Assembly (NCBI GenBank): GCA_963922205.1
Contig: CAWUHX010000028.1
Location: 558,001-622,000, forward strand
Direction: 5' to 3'
Source of the DNA: Romanomermis culicivorax
Lineage: Eukaryota > Nematoda > Enoplea > Mermithida > Mermithidae
Length of the DNA stretch: 64,000 nt
A program made the translations under genes and the position numbers. The notes beneath the pieces were generated by a model, which saw nothing but the letters and a program-made list of their open reading frames with translations, was not told where the DNA came from and searched no databases. Every line of letters starts with the position of its first letter. The stretch's first letter is position 1. Shown piece after piece: positions 48,015-59,239 of the stretch.

Positions 48015-48764
48015 TCCCTCGCGCGTCGAAACCGACCTATGGGAGGTAGAAAAAAAACTTTTGGCCGGGTTACCCCGGCATTAAAAAGAATTAATCAAAA
48101 AAAAGAAAAAATCTACAATTCCGGCTGACTCCTGATAAACAGTTTGTCTCACTCGGACTCCCGTTTCACAGTCTGTCCTAATAGAACTCCTGTGCTGGTC
48201 GTTGGACACAACGAATACCAAGGGCTTCGCCGCAATGGCTGGCAAGTGACGCCCATTTTGACCTCGGCGTTGATGGAATAACCTCCTGCCCTAAGGAGTA
48301 CGACGTAAACGTCGGTGCCGAATGTGGCCGGTTTCGGGCTCGGCCGCTCGGTCTGCATGCTGTGTCAATTCGTTGGCTGTGGGTCTAACCGCATGCAAAT
48401 CGATTTCCCGCGTCTCTATTTTTTCTAAATTAAACTAAAATACGAGATTATATTACGATACAAAAAGACGACGCGGGAATGTACGGATATCACAAAATTT
48501 TAAAATGCGCTAAAAAATTTGAGCAAAAATGTGGCCAAGAATTTAAAAATATTTTTACGGTTGCGTTTTTGCACCGGTTTTGTCAAAAAAGAAAATTTTG
48601 ATGGCCAGCAGCACCGAAAATAATGTTTTTGGATTTTTTGTTTTTTGATTTTTTTTTTTTGGATTTTGTGATTTTATTAGTGTTTTTGGGTTTTGTGTTT
48701 TATGAAATAAGTAGAAATATATGTACGAAAAAGAAATTTTTGGGGCCAAAATTTATGCGGCTAT
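48015..48764 (-). other. 3' untranslated region of element B
   Basis: No long frame. On the minus strand there is a purine-rich run at 48630-48700 (AAAATCC/AAAAACA-type), and GCGAGGGA directly before the 3' LTR, a short candidate polypurine tract. Confidence 0.5.
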
Positions 48765-51532
48765 TTACTGCTGCTGCCCGCAGCCTCGGTAGCCTCCTCG
48801 AGGTCTACCTTGATAGTATCCCCTCTGACCTGGTTGGCCTCGGGTCTGACCTCCGCCGTGGCCTTGATTTTGGCCTTGCTGACTTCCGCCGCGTCTACCA
48901 AGCGGCATGAAGTTCGGATTGTGGAACTGCGCATCCGGGTCTTGACCTTGGTGTTGCCAGGTTCCTCGGCCTCTGCAAGGTCGCTGAGGGCGCCCTCTGA
49001 AGCCTCCTCTGGGTTGACCTTGGTCATACCCCGGTCTAGCCCTGTACGGGGCCGGGTTTGAGAACATGTCGTCTCTCCCCTGCTGCCTTTGACCACTGCT
49101 AGTGGAGCTGCTGCGTTGTGGTTTTTGTGTCCGATAAGTTGAATTAAGAGATTTTGATGAAATTGATTTTGACCGAGAAAGCTGACTTTTATAAGAAGTG
49201 CTAGCAGCTTCACTATATGACCTCTGACTGGTCGTTGCCGATGATTGTTGTACCGTCGGCGGTTGTTTCTTAGCCGGAGGGAGTCTAGGCACCTTGAACT
49301 TACTTGGGCTCTTGGCAGCCGTTCGCTGATATTTATCAGCTTGCGATCTGTCATCGCCTGGTGCCTTCCTCTTAACACCCATCTGGTTTAACCTTTGCGA
49401 GCCCATAAAAATATATTGATTAAAGGCTGCAATGTAGACATCGTCTACGCGGTTTCCCTGGGCCTCAACGACTAGTTGTCTGTTCGCAAACGAACACGCC
49501 TGGGCATACCACCTACCAATTGCCGTTGGCGTGATCGGAGCCAAATCCAACTGTAGAAAGATCATTAGGGTCACATACCTAATGGCCGTAAAGACATCTG
49601 AGGCATCGTAGTCCTGAAGCCATCTGGGGATGAGAATTAAAATGATCCATTCCCAGATTTCCTCAGGGATGTGCTCTCCGTCAAACATAAATCCGCCCTG
49701 CATTTTGAATTGCTGGCGGTAGTTTTCGTGAATTTCGGCCATAGCGTCATTGACCATTCTGTAAATGATCGGCCTTTCTTGGCGATCAAAGGCGAAATAA
49801 TTGGCGACCTCTGGATTTTCGAATGAGATCGGCCCAATTAAGCGCCTTTGTTCCCGTTGCCACTCCCAATAGTCAATCAGAGTTTCGGCTAATTGACCAG
49901 GAGTGACAAACTGCTGTGGTTCCCTTTCGGGTTTATTAGCTACCACATTCAGTTTGACCTTCTTGATCAATTTCTCCTCGGATTCAAGATCGGGCTTCAC
50001 CAATATGCTTCCCGCAGGTTTGCTACTTCTTGCGGTATAGCTGGAGGGCACGGATTTGCTTTTGCCAGATGAAGTACTAACCTCTCTGCCGGTTTTCGAT
50101 ACCGTTCGCGTCTGAGTGTACGAAATTGTCGCAGTGGACCCTGTTGTCCTATCCGATTTTGTCTGGCCTTTGGAGGTCTCCGTTCGCGTCTGACTTTTTG
50201 AAGTCTCCGTTCTCGTCTGACTCTTTGAAGTCTCCGATCTCGACTTTTGACTCGTCGAATATTCTGGGGTCGTTGTTTCCTCGGCCGTATCGTAGGCGTC
50301 GTTTTCAGATCCGGTGGCGGCCGCTCCTTGTTGCTGCTGACCTTGAGCTGCAAGTCTGCGTCGTCTGGCCTTACCTATCCTCTTTCTGCGCCTTACCTTT
50401 TCCTTGGCCAAGTGTCGGATAAATTTTTCCGACATACCTTCAGCTAACATCTGCTGAACTTTGTCTGGGGAATAAATTCCAGGAATACCTTCCTCGGCAA
50501 TTCTTCCCCTCCTCATGAGCTCTGTCGCTGCAATAGCTGAATCTGAGCTATCATCGGCTAGTGCCTGCTCCTTCAGCTTCCTTTGGATTGCCCTCTGACG
50601 CAGGAATTCCTGCTGCGTCAGCCTTTTCTGTTCTTGGATTTTGGCCTGTAGGGCCTCTTGCTTCGCTTGTCGGTCGTGATCCTTAGGATCTTTGGCCTTC
50701 ACAGGTATCTCCTGGGATGCTTCCTGCATCTTCTCCAGTCTGTCATTGATCCCTGACATTTTAGTGACTGCTTCGTCAATTTGAGTCTGGATTTTCTCCT
50801 CCTCAATAGCCTGTTTCTGAGTCTTGGCCTCCATCGCATCCTTATTCTCTGATGTCTGGCCCTCAGATTCCAGAATTTCACCCTCTTCTTCTTCTTCAAC
50901 ATCCTCCTCTGAACTGGACTCAGAGTCTGAATTTCGTATCTTCGGCAAGAGCTGTTTTACTTTAGCTGGCAAAACAGCTGGTGCCGGAGGTACAGACTGC
51001 ATAATGGTGACAACCTCTGGCTCAGGCTCGGCCGGTTGCTGTACTTGAGGTACTTGAGTCGGCTGTGCCACCGCTGGTTGCGTTGGTGGCGGCACCATGA
51101 CTATTACTGCAGCTGCCTGCGTAGCAGCAGTGTCCAAAGCTGGTGTAGCTTTGACCACTGGCGCTGGCGCCTGCGGCTGCGTTTTAACCTGTCCCGTCCC
51201 TCCGGCTTGCGCCGTTTGGGAAGTAGAAGGACGATTCACTGGTACTTTGGATACCAACTCACCGGCTGGGGTATAGGTTAGTGTATACCCAGGCATTTCT
51301 GAAGCAATCGTCCTCTCCCGGAAGCTTTTGCTAACAAACTCCGGTCTGAGCTCAAGCGGATTTCTCGGTGCGTACGTAATTGGGTAATCGGTCGGCGATG
51401 CGTCTTCCGTCATCGGATACCGCAGTCCCGGCGTCAAAGTCTGGAAGCCTACGTAGTAAAAGGTTACATAAAAATAAGGATTTACCTCATAGGCTCCGTC
51501 CTTCAATAACGATTTATCGTCGCCAATTTTCA
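48765..51532 (-). CDS. ORF3 of element B, C-terminal part: low-complexity, RGG-rich protein
   Basis: 922 codons with no ATG at the beginning, overlapping the upstream stop by four bases in the -1 frame. The text reads on smoothly from the exonuclease part, and one base in a T run at about 51531 would join them, so this is most likely one protein of about 1,500 residues. Order: Pro/Gln/Ala-rich stretch, acidic patch (about 50930-50870), charged helical segment, Ser/Thr-rich run with repeated [10 protein letters not shown]-like units (50290-50100), a compact-looking Trp-rich region (about 49880-49400; [33 protein letters not shown]), Ser-rich linker, and a C-terminal RGG/GQ tail (49050-48770) typical of RNA binding. 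No transmembrane anchor or signal peptide is apparent. Family unknown. Confidence 0.75.
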
Positions 51533-53289
51533 AATTTCCTCGGCTTCTCGAAATCGTAAGGGGACAAATCCGAACCGATTCTGCCAGGCGTATACCCCTT
51601 TTTTAGATGGAAAGCGGGGTTCCGACGGCGGTAGCGTTGCTGCTAACTCTAAATAATAAGCCAGGCGGTCGCCTGACTTCCAGGACATTTTCTTTATCAT
51701 TTCCTGGCCTTCTTTAGTATAACTATTTAGAAAGTTATAGTTCAGCAGAGCGCTAGTTTCATAATCGCACTCCGCTCTGGAATGAGGCCATGCCAAATGA
51801 TAGGCCAATGGCATAAATTTACAGATGACCTCTAACTCTGGAAAGTTTCGCTCATCTAACATACCTGAAATTTTTGCCAAATTTGGCGTATAAAAATTGG
51901 TCTTGTAGGCCTGTCTATGACCCTCGATACCCACTGGGTAGTGGTTGTTTGCTGAAAACACCTCTTCAGGTATTTGATCGGGCTTCCCCGCCTCTTGCCA
52001 GTATAGCTTGGCGTTTTGGTATAAAGTCAAAGAAATTTTCCCGTCTAAATCCCAGTAGGTTCCACCTAACTTGAGATTTTCCAGGATATCTTTTGAAATA
52101 TTAACCCAGTCTGGTATCTGGACGTCCTGGATTTCGTCGGGATCACTATCTGTAGTGTATCCATCGTCCTTCATCGGTTTGTTATCTCTTGGAAGCAGTG
52201 GATAGAAGCCACTTGGCAGCTGAACTCCCTGAGGACGAACTAGATTACACTCCGTGGGCGCGGTATAATAACCTGTGTTATTTCCCTGCATCTGTACAGC
52301 CCAACGGTTATACATTTCACACTTCATCATGTGATAGACCATATTCGGCTGTACCTGATCGGTTTCCATGACTGGGGTACCTAGCCCCATTTCTCTATTC
52401 ACCTTGCCCGGGATCATTAGATATTGTTGATAAAAATGTAGGGCAACGGTGTTGATCTGTTTGGGATCCACCTTGTCATGGTCGAAAATCTGCATTTGCA
52501 TAAGCAGTTGATCGGCCATGCCATAGTGAATGGCGGCAAACATGACCAATAAGGAGTAGTATGCGTCTAGAGCGGCATACCTAAGCTCTTCCGGCAATAT
52601 ACCCCTTTTGGCAAACCGATCACAGTTCGCCTTTAATGAAAAGTCATACTGGTAGGGGCCCACGTCTATCAGGTAGAATTCCGTGAACAGTCCCTTTAAC
52701 CGAAAGGTTTCGGGACAGATACCTGTCTGAAAGCATTTTTTCTCCAGGTTTACTCCTACCATGGTTAGAGCGAAACAGTCTAAATCAAAGTATCGACCCT
52801 TTGTCTTTCTAAGAAATTCCCGTAAGGGGACAGTTTTGTCCCTGTCCTTATTGTCTCCCCCTGCACCACATACGTTATAGATACTTACCAGGTCCTCCAA
52901 TACGGAATATCCGGCGAAGAGCATGTCGGAGTTCAAGAAGTCGTGGAGGCTGGTCCACTCTTTGAGCATCATCGATGTCGTATCAATAACGTAGGTTTGA
53001 CCATTCGTTAGCGCGAAGCTGACATATCGGGCAAACTGCTTTCCCATAGGATTGTCGACCTCCCTCGTTTTGAACAAGGCGGCGACCTTATCCTGGTTGA
53101 CTTTTTCGACATCGAATCCACAAACTGGTTGTCCTCTGAAGATTGATACTTCTCGGATAAAGTGGAGTGTCTGGCTGACTTTCCCGATGTCTACCAATGG
53201 TTCCTTGGGATTAGCCGGCCAGTACCCAAATGTGGCTTTAAACCACTGATCCAGTTCATGGATTCGTACGGCCCTTTTGACGTTATAAT
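51530..53289 (-). CDS. ORF3 of element B, N-terminal part: DEDDy 3'-5' exonuclease (RNase D/WRN type)
   Basis: Open from a stop at 53353-53351 to TGA at 51532-51530; no ATG before the conserved region. Counting from the codon at 53197, Exo I is D29/E31 (GFDVEKV), Exo II is D102 ([13 protein letters not shown]) and Exo III is Y207/D211 ([10 protein letters not shown]), the full set of DEDDy metal-binding residues, followed by about 340 residues I do not recognise. Enzymes of this fold remove nucleotides from the 3' ends of RNA or single-stranded DNA. It sits where retroviruses and errantivirus-like elements carry env. From memory, DEDDy-type third ORFs have been described in bdelloid rotifer LTR elements; the remainder of this protein is not known to me. 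The likely role in the element (processing of RNA or cDNA ends) is inference. Confidence 0.82.
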
Positions 53290-53300
53290 CTAAACATAAG
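53287..53300 (-). promoter_or_regulatory. Predicted splice acceptor for ORF3 of element B
   Basis: Minus strand CTTATGTTTAG|ATT, exon starting at 53289. Two bases complete a codon, so a phase-1 donor is required, which the gag donor supplies. ORF3 has no ATG of its own near the start of its conserved part, which makes a spliced start attractive. Confidence 0.45.
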
Positions 53301-54499
53301 ATACTATTAATTTTAGTGTTTATTCCCCTTTTTTCAGCGCATTTTCGGGTCTATACTACACCAGCACCACAACACCAAGCGGGTTAAGTTTCGCAGAAAT
53401 TAAATTTAGTGCAGGTTGTTAGGTGAGCCACTGATATACAAACATTGAGCTGGTAGGCAACTAACACCTTACCGAATCTTACCCTTGCTACCTCTATATG
53501 TTGGGGAGGGTAGACCTGATCCGATTGTCCACCACTTGATCGGACACCAATCTCTGACCAGCTGCTTGAGCGACCAACTACGCTCCATTTATGGCGCTGT
53601 ATTTACAATTTTTATAGCGCTCGAGATTGATAATTTTTGATGAATTTGATATCGAAAAAGTGATATGATTTGATTTGATTTGAAAATAAATAATTTTTGA
53701 TAAACTTTTGATGATAAAACTTTGAACAGGCTGAACCCAAGGTTCTAGGTTTCCCTTGAATCGTATAGCTCTCGGTGGTATCAGGTATATTTCCAAATCG
53801 GAAATTCCCTGCTTGGCTTCGAGCTTCCGCTTCTCAGTACTCCCATTTTTCGTTCCCTCTAAGTTCTAACCTCGTCTGCCCTTTGGGGCGCCGAGCTGGT
53901 CTTCCAGTGACTTCTGGGCATTACCTGCGGTTTTCAAGAATATTTGATAAAAATAAGTTCGAAAAAAAAACGATTATCTTGGCGGTGCTGGGCCCTGCCA
54001 TATTCGACGTGGCGCTCTGTGTGCGACCACTCGCCCGTCGGAGCTTGTTGGCGGTTCCGCGCGCCTTTTCCCATTTCTTTTCGTTTCGAAATGTTTTTCT
54101 TTTTCGAATAAATTTATAAATTTTTTTAAATTTTTGAACGCTGAAAAAGTTTAATATAGCAATTCTGCTAATTTCCTTTCTATCGCGATTCGGGGAATAT
54201 TTTAGTTCTTCCTTCCGATGGAAGTTTAGAATTCAGATAAGCGGGGGCAGCTATAGTTTGATTTTGGAAAAATGAAAAATTTGAAAATTACTTTTTTGGA
54301 AAAAATATCAGAAATATTTTGGGTTGTCGCTTTGGTCTAAAATTCCGAAAAATTTTTCCCAAAGTCTGAAATAAATATGAAAAATTTACAAAATTAATAC
54401 AAATAATACATAAACGCGATAATTATTACAAATTAATACATTTTTAATTAAAATTAGTACCTACGCGCGCGAGATATGTACATAATTAAAAAAAAAAAT
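53290..54499 (-). other. Spacer between integrase and ORF3 of element B
   Basis: No long open frame. AT-rich half at 53600-54480. On the minus strand it ends with ACTAAAATTAATAGTATC and TTATGTTTAG, a plausible branch-point region and splice acceptor directly before ORF3. Confidence 0.5.
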
Positions 54500-56326
54500 T
54501 CAGCGCGAGATCGCGCATAGATTCGCCTTGAGCGAATTTCCAAATGATTTCATTTGGTTTGGCGCTCCAGTCGTAACTGTTTGTGCCATATTGGAAAGTG
54601 ACGTATTTTCGTCACGTGGCGCGTCCTGATTGGCTCGCGCTATTCGCGGCAAGACCCTAGTGGTCTCGTAACGAAAATGTTTCAACCTGCTGATTGAAAC
54701 CATTTGGCGATTTAGCGGGTTGTCCCAATGTACGATGGTGACAACATTCTCCGCTTCTCGCGAAATGTCCGTAACTATGAACGGACCGGACCATGGTAGT
54801 CCTAATTTTTTCTGCTTGTCTACTTTGAGCAGAACCCAGTCCTTTTCTTTAAATCCATTTTGCTTGGACTTTTTATCGAAGTATTTCTTCGATTTTTCGG
54901 CAGCACTCTGGATATTTTTGGCAATATCCCCGTAAAGGTTGACTAAATGATTAGTCAACACGAATTTGTATGCCTCTGCATTGCTGTCCGGCATTACAAT
55001 ATCGTATGCTTTCGATAAGTTTAACCCGAAGGTTGCCTCGTGACCTCTAAGCAATGAAAATGGGGATTGCCCCGTGGCTGCATGTGGTGTGGCATTATAT
55101 GCAAACACCACTGCTCTCAAGTATCTTGGCCAGTTATCTTTTTCCTCGATGGCCACCTTTCTGAGCTGTTTGATGAGTGTCTGGTTGAACCTTTCTACCA
55201 TACCATTTCCTTGTGGATGGTAGGCTGTTGTAAAAATTTTCTGACACTCTAATAACTTGCAGATCTCTTTCATCAGATCTGAGGTAAAACAACCTCTTCT
55301 ATTGCTGAGTAGTCTCCGTGGAGTCCCGTGCCTGAATACAATAGCTTGTAGAAAAGTATCTACAATGGTGCTAGCTGACTGATCCGGGATCAGTTCAGCT
55401 TCAACCCACTTTGTAAAATAGTCTTGAAAGACTATGACATACGGTCTCTTCTCACTGTGTGGAGAAATACCCACGATATCCACTGATACTATGTCAAAAG
55501 GACCTTGTGGAATAATTGGTATCAGTGGCGGAATTTCCGTGTTTCCCTGATTAGCCATTTGACAAACTGGACAAAACTTTATCCAGTGCCTGACATCTTT
55601 TTCAATTCCAGGCCACCAGAACCGTTTTTTAATCATAGCAAGGGTCCTTTTGAACCCCTGATGAGTCATCATTACGGCACCGTGGTACTGGTGCAAAGTA
55701 TTGTCCTTAAGGCAGGATGGGACGACTACTTGATCATCCGACCCCTGTCCGGCTTCCCGGTATAACACTTCATTTTGGATATAAAATCCACTGTGATACT
55801 TGGTTGTCCCATTTGGACCCAATCTATCAAAGTATGGTCGTAATACCTCATCTTTTCTCTGCAAGAGGGCCATGAGATCATCTCTAATTAACCCTTTTGG
55901 TAATTCATCTTCTTTGGGGTCTGCCAAAGTAAACTCCTGTTCTTTCTCTGGGTATAACCAGGTTACTCTTTTTTCCTTACCTTTGTCCTGGTTTTCCCTA
56001 CTTACCTTTTCGTTGACCTGATTGCCATCAGCCTGGATCTGAGCCTGATTACTCTTCTCCGCTTCTTTCGCCATGCTCCTTGTAGTTACCGCATTTACCA
56101 AGTCTGCAGGCGAGTTTGATTCTGGATCACCTTCAGAATCTTCTGGACATATCTGGGTGAATCTCGGACTTATTTCAGTCCTCTGATTATTCTTACCTTT
56201 TGGCTCCGGATATAACGGAGTACCGTCTTCAGGATTCCGATCTGTCAGAATTCTGAATCTCTTTACCAAATTGAGATGCTTTTTCTCAATTAGCTGTGCC
56301 TCAAGATCTTTCAGATTTTCAGACTC
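54500..56326 (-). CDS. pol: pol of element B, part 2: integrase with altered catalytic triad
   Basis: Same frame as the upstream part after one TGA. Zinc-binding HHCC domain (H and H near 55690-55630, then CPVC at about 55575), DDE core with VSVDIVG (about 55480), a second position reading LLSNRRGCF where the family has LLSDRG (codon AAT at 55303-55301), and the Glu in QGNGMVERFN (about 55205). A GPY/F-type module follows (LPWSGPFIV, about 54800). Role: insertion of the cDNA. The Asp to Asn change at the second catalytic residue should abolish strand transfer, so this copy would need integrase in trans. Confidence 0.9.
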   Translation of the reverse strand, partial: ESENLKDLEAQLIEKKHLNLVKRFRILTDRNPEDGTPLYPEPKGKNNQRTEISPRFTQICPEDSEGDPESNSPADLVNAVTTRSMAKEAEKSNQAQIQADGNQVNEKVSRENQDKGKEKRVTWLYPEKEQEFTLADPKEDELPKGLIRDDLMALLQRKDEVLRPYFDRLGPNGTTKYHSGFYIQNEVLYREAGQGSDDQVVVPSCLKDNTLHQYHGAVMMTHQGFKRTLAMIKKRFWWPGIEKDVRHWIKFCPVCQMANQGNTEIPPLIPIIPQGPFDIVSVDIVGISPHSEKRPYVIVFQDYFTKWVEAELIPDQSASTIVDTFLQAIVFRHGTPRRLLSNRRGCFTSDLMKEICKLLECQKIFTTAYHPQGNGMVERFNQTLIKQLRKVAIEEKDNWPRYLRAVVFAYNATPHAATGQSPFSLLRGHEATFGLNLSKAYDIVMPDSNAEAYKFVLTNHLVNLYGDIAKNIQSAAEKSKKYFDKKSKQNGFKEKDWVLLKVDKQKKLGLPWSGPFIVTDISREAENVVTIVHWDNPLNRQMVSISRLKHFRYETTRVLPRIARANQDAPRDENTSLSNMAQTVTTGAPNQMKSFGNSLKANLCAISR

Positions 56327-59239
56327 TCATTTATCCTTTGAGAACATATGTTCCCATTTTGGCGGTATTTTTTCCGCTTGATCGTCTGGTTCATCCATCC
56401 TGGACAAAAAGTCTGCCATGGCATTTTGTTTTCCAGGCACATACTCTAGTTTATGGTTAAACTGAGAGATGAATGAGTACCATCTCTTCAACTTACCATT
56501 GGTCATGGCGTTAAACTTCATTGACAACAAAGGTTTGTGATCAGTTCTTATGATCACTTTATGACCTACTAGGTAGTGCTTGTATAACTTTAAGCCATAC
56601 ACAATTGCCAAGCACTCCCTTTCCGTGGTTGACCACTTTTTCTCGTCCGCGTTAAAAATTCTGCTATTATAAGCAATTACCCAGCGGTCTGACTTGGTCT
56701 CCTGGTAAAGGACTGCTCCTAGTGCCGTTCTGCTGGCATCTGTCTGAAGGACAAAGTCCGCAGACCCATCCAAAACCGGATACCTTAGAAAAGGCACTGA
56801 CAATAGTGCTTCTTTCAGGCTCCTAAAAGCCTGATGGTGAACCTCCGTAACTTCCCAAACACAGTTCTTCCCAGTTAATTTATACAATGGTTCAGCATGT
56901 TTAGCCAAACCCGGTATGAACTTTTTACACCACTGCAACATACCTAAAAACCTTTGCAGTTTACGTTTAGACTCTGGGAATGGGAAATCATTAATAGCTT
57001 TGACCTTTTTCGGATCTGGGGAAACTCCATCCGAATTTAAGATATGTCCTAAAAAATGAACTCTCTCAGGCAGGAATTCACACTTCTCCGGCTTCAAGGT
57101 CAAATGAGCCTTTCTTAGAGCTTGCAGGACTAGCTCTAGATTAACTAGGTGTTCCTCAAACGTATTTGAGAACACAATAATATCGTCTATATAGACTAGA
57201 CAGATTTTCCAAACATATGGATGCAAAACTCTTTCCATCATACGCTGGAATTCGGCTGGCGCATTCTTAAGGCCAAAGGGCATGACTTTAAATTGATAAA
57301 GCCCTTCTTGGCATATGAAAGCAGTTTTTTCTTTGCTTTCTTCATCCATTGGCACTTGCCAATATCCTGATTTGAGATCTAAGGTAGTATAAAATTTGGC
57401 TTTACCTAAACAGTCTAGATAGTCATCCATTCTAGGAATGGGATACTTATCATCCTTGGTAACATCATTTATACCCCTAAAGTCCACTACTGGTCGCTTG
57501 GTACCATCCTTTTTACCTACAAGGAATAACGGAGCTGCCCAAGGCGACTTTGATGGCTCAATTACACCCTTTTTGAGCATATCTTGCACATGCTCACGAA
57601 CATGTGGCCGTAAATTTATAGCAGTCTTATGGTACCTTTTGGCCACAGGGGCTGCATCGCCTGTATTGATTTTACAGGTCAGGTAGGGTGTAGTAGTTGG
57701 CAGATCATTGGGCAAGCTGAACATGTCTCTATATTTTGCGAGACATCGTAGAGCTTGTTCCAGTTGCTCTGATGGTATGTTGGATTTAGCCAGCATATTG
57801 TACAAAGCTTCCTTGAATGCTTTCTCATCGGATTGAGGAGCTTCAGGTCTAGCTTGAACTGCACAAGTTTGCAGCTTCTCCAGATCCTCAACTATTTTCC
57901 CCTTGAGTTGATCTTGGTTATCAGTATCACACAACACTGAATTAGTATGGCCAATTATTTGATTTCTTTTCAAATGGCATCCTGATCCTGTGTTGTTGGA
58001 TACCATAACAACAAAATCATCTTTTGTACCATCTACTATGGTACTATCAATGTGGAACCTTTCTTCGTTCTCTTCAGACTCTATTATGATTCCATTAAGG
58101 TGATTTTCGCCTACCTTATCCCAAAGTTTTGCTCTCAGAAGTATATCAGTACCACTTGGTAAGTAGATGGGATTCACACTCACCACTGGCACCGAAACCT
58201 TTAGCAGGCAAATCTTTGGCTGATACTGGTCGGCGGCACTCGTCGTGGATTCCGTGGCGCTCGTGGTCATGACCTCTCCACAATTTGATTGGGGCTGGTC
58301 CGGTGTCACGTATATCCGTTGTTGACGGTTGTTGAGCATCATCGTCCTATTCCTGAAATCTATTATGGCTCCTACCTGAGGATGAGCCAAAAAGTCTGTT
58401 CCAACAATAACATTTTCACCTGCTTCAGGTATAACAATTGCTTTAAGGGGGAACTGTCCGCACAATGTATCCATCCTAAATTGGATATACCCATGGGCTT
58501 GGACTGTCTTACCGTTGGCTACAGTGACATTTAATATCCTGGGATGTTCAGTATAATCTGGGCCCAAAGTTTCTTTCAGAAACTTAGCTGACATGACAGT
58601 GCACTGAGCTCCTGTGTCAATTAAGGCCATTGTCTTACGACCTCCTATAACAACCTCAATGTGGAATGGGGCTGTTCTGGGGTACGTATCCAGCAAATGT
58701 TGTTCCTGAGGACTAGCTGGTGTGCCTCTCCTTATTACTTGTACTGATGGTACTACAGGTTGTGGTGCAATTGCATTCATTTGCACAATACTACCTAATA
58801 CAACATTTGGGCAACTCACTCTCTGATTTACTTCACCTAAAGGACTCATTTGAGATTGCCTTGCAACCATAACACTCGAATAATCCTTCTGAGGTGGCTG
58901 ATTTGTGAATTGACCCTGTTGAAGAGTCTGAGTCGGACCCATAATAGCCTGAGGAGACTGAGGATGCTGTAACGCAGCTTGCTGTTGGTATTGCTGCATC
59001 TGTTGGAACTGCTTCTGCAGCTCCTTCTGTTTTTTAAACTCCAGAAATTCATTATAATCTGAATTCTGTTGATAACTCTCGTGGCTATCCTGATAACCTG
59101 AATAGCCTACATTATACGCACCTCTACCTCTGCTATTATAGTTGGCATTTGGGTAACCTCCTCTACCTCTATAGTTACCTCTAGCAAAAGTGTTGAAGCC
59201 TCCCCTGTTGAAGGTAGGGAAGCTGGCTCTACCTCTGCT
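56327..59239 (-). CDS. pol: pol of element B, part 1: protease, reverse transcriptase, RNase H
   Basis: Continues from gag in the frame after the third break. RGG-rich nucleocapsid tail and Gln-rich linker first (about 59230-58900), then retropepsin with DTGA (about 58620-58609) and IVGTDFLAHP, reverse transcriptase with TLDLKSGYWQVP and catalytic YIDD (about 57195-57180), and RNase H with TDAS (about 56740) and RTDHKPL (about 56545). All key residues of protease, RT and the visible RNase H motifs are present. Ends at a TGA (56329-56327) after FSKDK; the same frame continues directly into the integrase region. Confidence 0.92.
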   Translation of the reverse strand, partial: SRGRASFPTFNRGGFNTFARGNYRGRGGYPNANYNSRGRGAYNVGYSGYQDSHESYQQNSDYNEFLEFKKQKELQKQFQQMQQYQQQAALQHPQSPQAIMGPTQTLQQGQFTNQPPQKDYSSVMVARQSQMSPLGEVNQRVSCPNVVLGSIVQMNAIAPQPVVPSVQVIRRGTPASPQEQHLLDTYPRTAPFHIEVVIGGRKTMALIDTGAQCTVMSAKFLKETLGPDYTEHPRILNVTVANGKTVQAHGYIQFRMDTLCGQFPLKAIVIPEAGENVIVGTDFLAHPQVGAIIDFRNRTMMLNNRQQRIYVTPDQPQSNCGEVMTTSATESTTSAADQYQPKICLLKVSVPVVSVNPIYLPSGTDILLRAKLWDKVGENHLNGIIIESEENEERFHIDSTIVDGTKDDFVVMVSNNTGSGCHLKRNQIIGHTNSVLCDTDNQDQLKGKIVEDLEKLQTCAVQARPEAPQSDEKAFKEALYNMLAKSNIPSEQLEQALRCLAKYRDMFSLPNDLPTTTPYLTCKINTGDAAPVAKRYHKTAINLRPHVREHVQDMLKKGVIEPSKSPWAAPLFLVGKKDGTKRPVVDFRGINDVTKDDKYPIPRMDDYLDCLGKAKFYTTLDLKSGYWQVPMDEESKEKTAFICQEGLYQFKVMPFGLKNAPAEFQRMMERVLHPYVWKICLVYIDDIIVFSNTFEEHLVNLELVLQALRKAHLTLKPEKCEFLPERVHFLGHILNSDGVSPDPKKVKAINDFPFPESKRKLQRFLGMLQWCKKFIPGLAKHAEPLYKLTGKNCVWEVTEVHHQAFRSLKEALLSVPFLRYPVLDGSADFVLQTDASRTALGAVLYQETKSDRWVIAYNSRIFNADEKKWSTTERECLAIVYGLKLYKHYLVGHKVIIRTDHKPLLSMKFNAMTNGKLKRWYSFISQFNHKLEYVPGKQNAMADFLSRMDEPDDQAEKIPPKWEHMFSKDK

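Noticed and set aside
47517-48015. Open frames inside the LTRs of B (also at 61552-62203)
   Set aside because: They are identical in both LTRs because the LTRs are repeats, contain no domain and overlap regulatory sequence.
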